Source of the DNA: Gammaproteobacteria bacterium
GTDB lineage: Bacteria > Pseudomonadota > Gammaproteobacteria > GCA-001735895
Length of the DNA: 7,034 bases
Assembly: GCA_015494335.1 (NCBI GenBank)
Contig: WGBK01000244.1
Location: 1 to 7,034 of the forward strand
Reading direction: 5' to 3'
Made by a program: the position numbers and the translations under genes. Below, piece by piece: positions 6,871-7,034 of this stretch (positions within the stretch are counted from its first letter, which is position 1; every line of letters starts with the position of its first letter). The notes beneath the pieces are model-generated. The model saw nothing but the letters and a program-made list of their open reading frames with translations, searched no databases and was not told where the DNA came from.

Positions 6871-6871
<1 letters not shown>
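6356..6871 (-). CDS. DUF3087-family membrane protein, function unknown
   Basis: The gene encodes 171 residues. A short basic N-terminus (LREIDKQRYNRRVK) is followed by two likely membrane helices (about 20-44 and 54-72). Then comes a mainly helical, charged cytosolic part with RLRGHPWLDEVAYVWDLKQMLNRIYRK (split about 72-98), an EAAAEQGD turn, and MKILDFQLEGSRQLYHLDDNTIT (about 114-136). This arrangement matches my memory of DUF3087 proteins of Gammaproteobacteria, which have no known function. The ATG at 6871 is chosen because AAGGAG lies 5 nt upstream and the family begins there. The same frame stays open further upstream, but that part is thiC read out of frame. Its start codon overlaps the thiC stop by one base, so the two are probably translated together; this is context, not evidence of a thiamine role. 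Confidence 0.88.

Positions 6872-7034
<163 letters not shown>

Overview
The window is a conserved chromosomal housekeeping segment, most likely from a gammaproteobacterium with fairly high GC. The evidence is the E. coli-like two-gene transhydrogenase (pntA, pntB), an AroF-like DAHP synthase, a ThiC C-terminus, and a DUF3087-type and a PGPGW-type membrane protein of kinds I associate with Gammaproteobacteria. I cannot name the genus from sequence alone. I see no phage, plasmid, CRISPR or defence genes and no tRNA or rRNA. The only mobile-looking item is a short palindromic repeat.

Layout, left to right. (1) 2-448, plus strand: the C-terminal part of a class I DAHP synthase (aroF-like), cut by the left window edge. 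(2) 449-846: a 398-bp gap between convergent genes. It holds a 160-bp MITE-like imperfect palindrome that starts right after the aroF stop codon, an uncharacterised hairpin-rich stretch, and a strong intrinsic terminator for the minus-strand pnt operon. (3) 847-3824, minus strand: pntA then pntB, the proton-translocating NAD(P) transhydrogenase, tightly coupled at the junction. (4) 3825-4004: the pnt leader, which is also the 3' end of the next upstream transcription unit. (5) 4005-6270, minus strand: an MsbA-like ABC exporter half-transporter followed, with an 8-nt overlap, by a small PGPGW-like membrane protein. (6) 6356-7034, minus strand: the C-terminal end of thiC, whose stop codon shares one base with the start of a DUF3087-family membrane protein.

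How the genes relate. PntAB makes NADPH from NADH using the proton gradient. AroF commits carbon to the shikimate pathway, and ThiC makes the thiamine pyrimidine. These are separate metabolic jobs. The firm couplings visible in the sequence are pntA-pntB, ABC exporter-PGPGW protein and thiC-DUF3087, each with overlapping or near-overlapping reading frames. All six minus-strand genes are co-directional, and aroF converges on them.

I found no new multi-gene system. The observations most worth a second look are the palindromic element abutting the aroF stop codon, the unexplained structured DNA next to it, and the coupled gene pairs that include poorly characterised membrane proteins.
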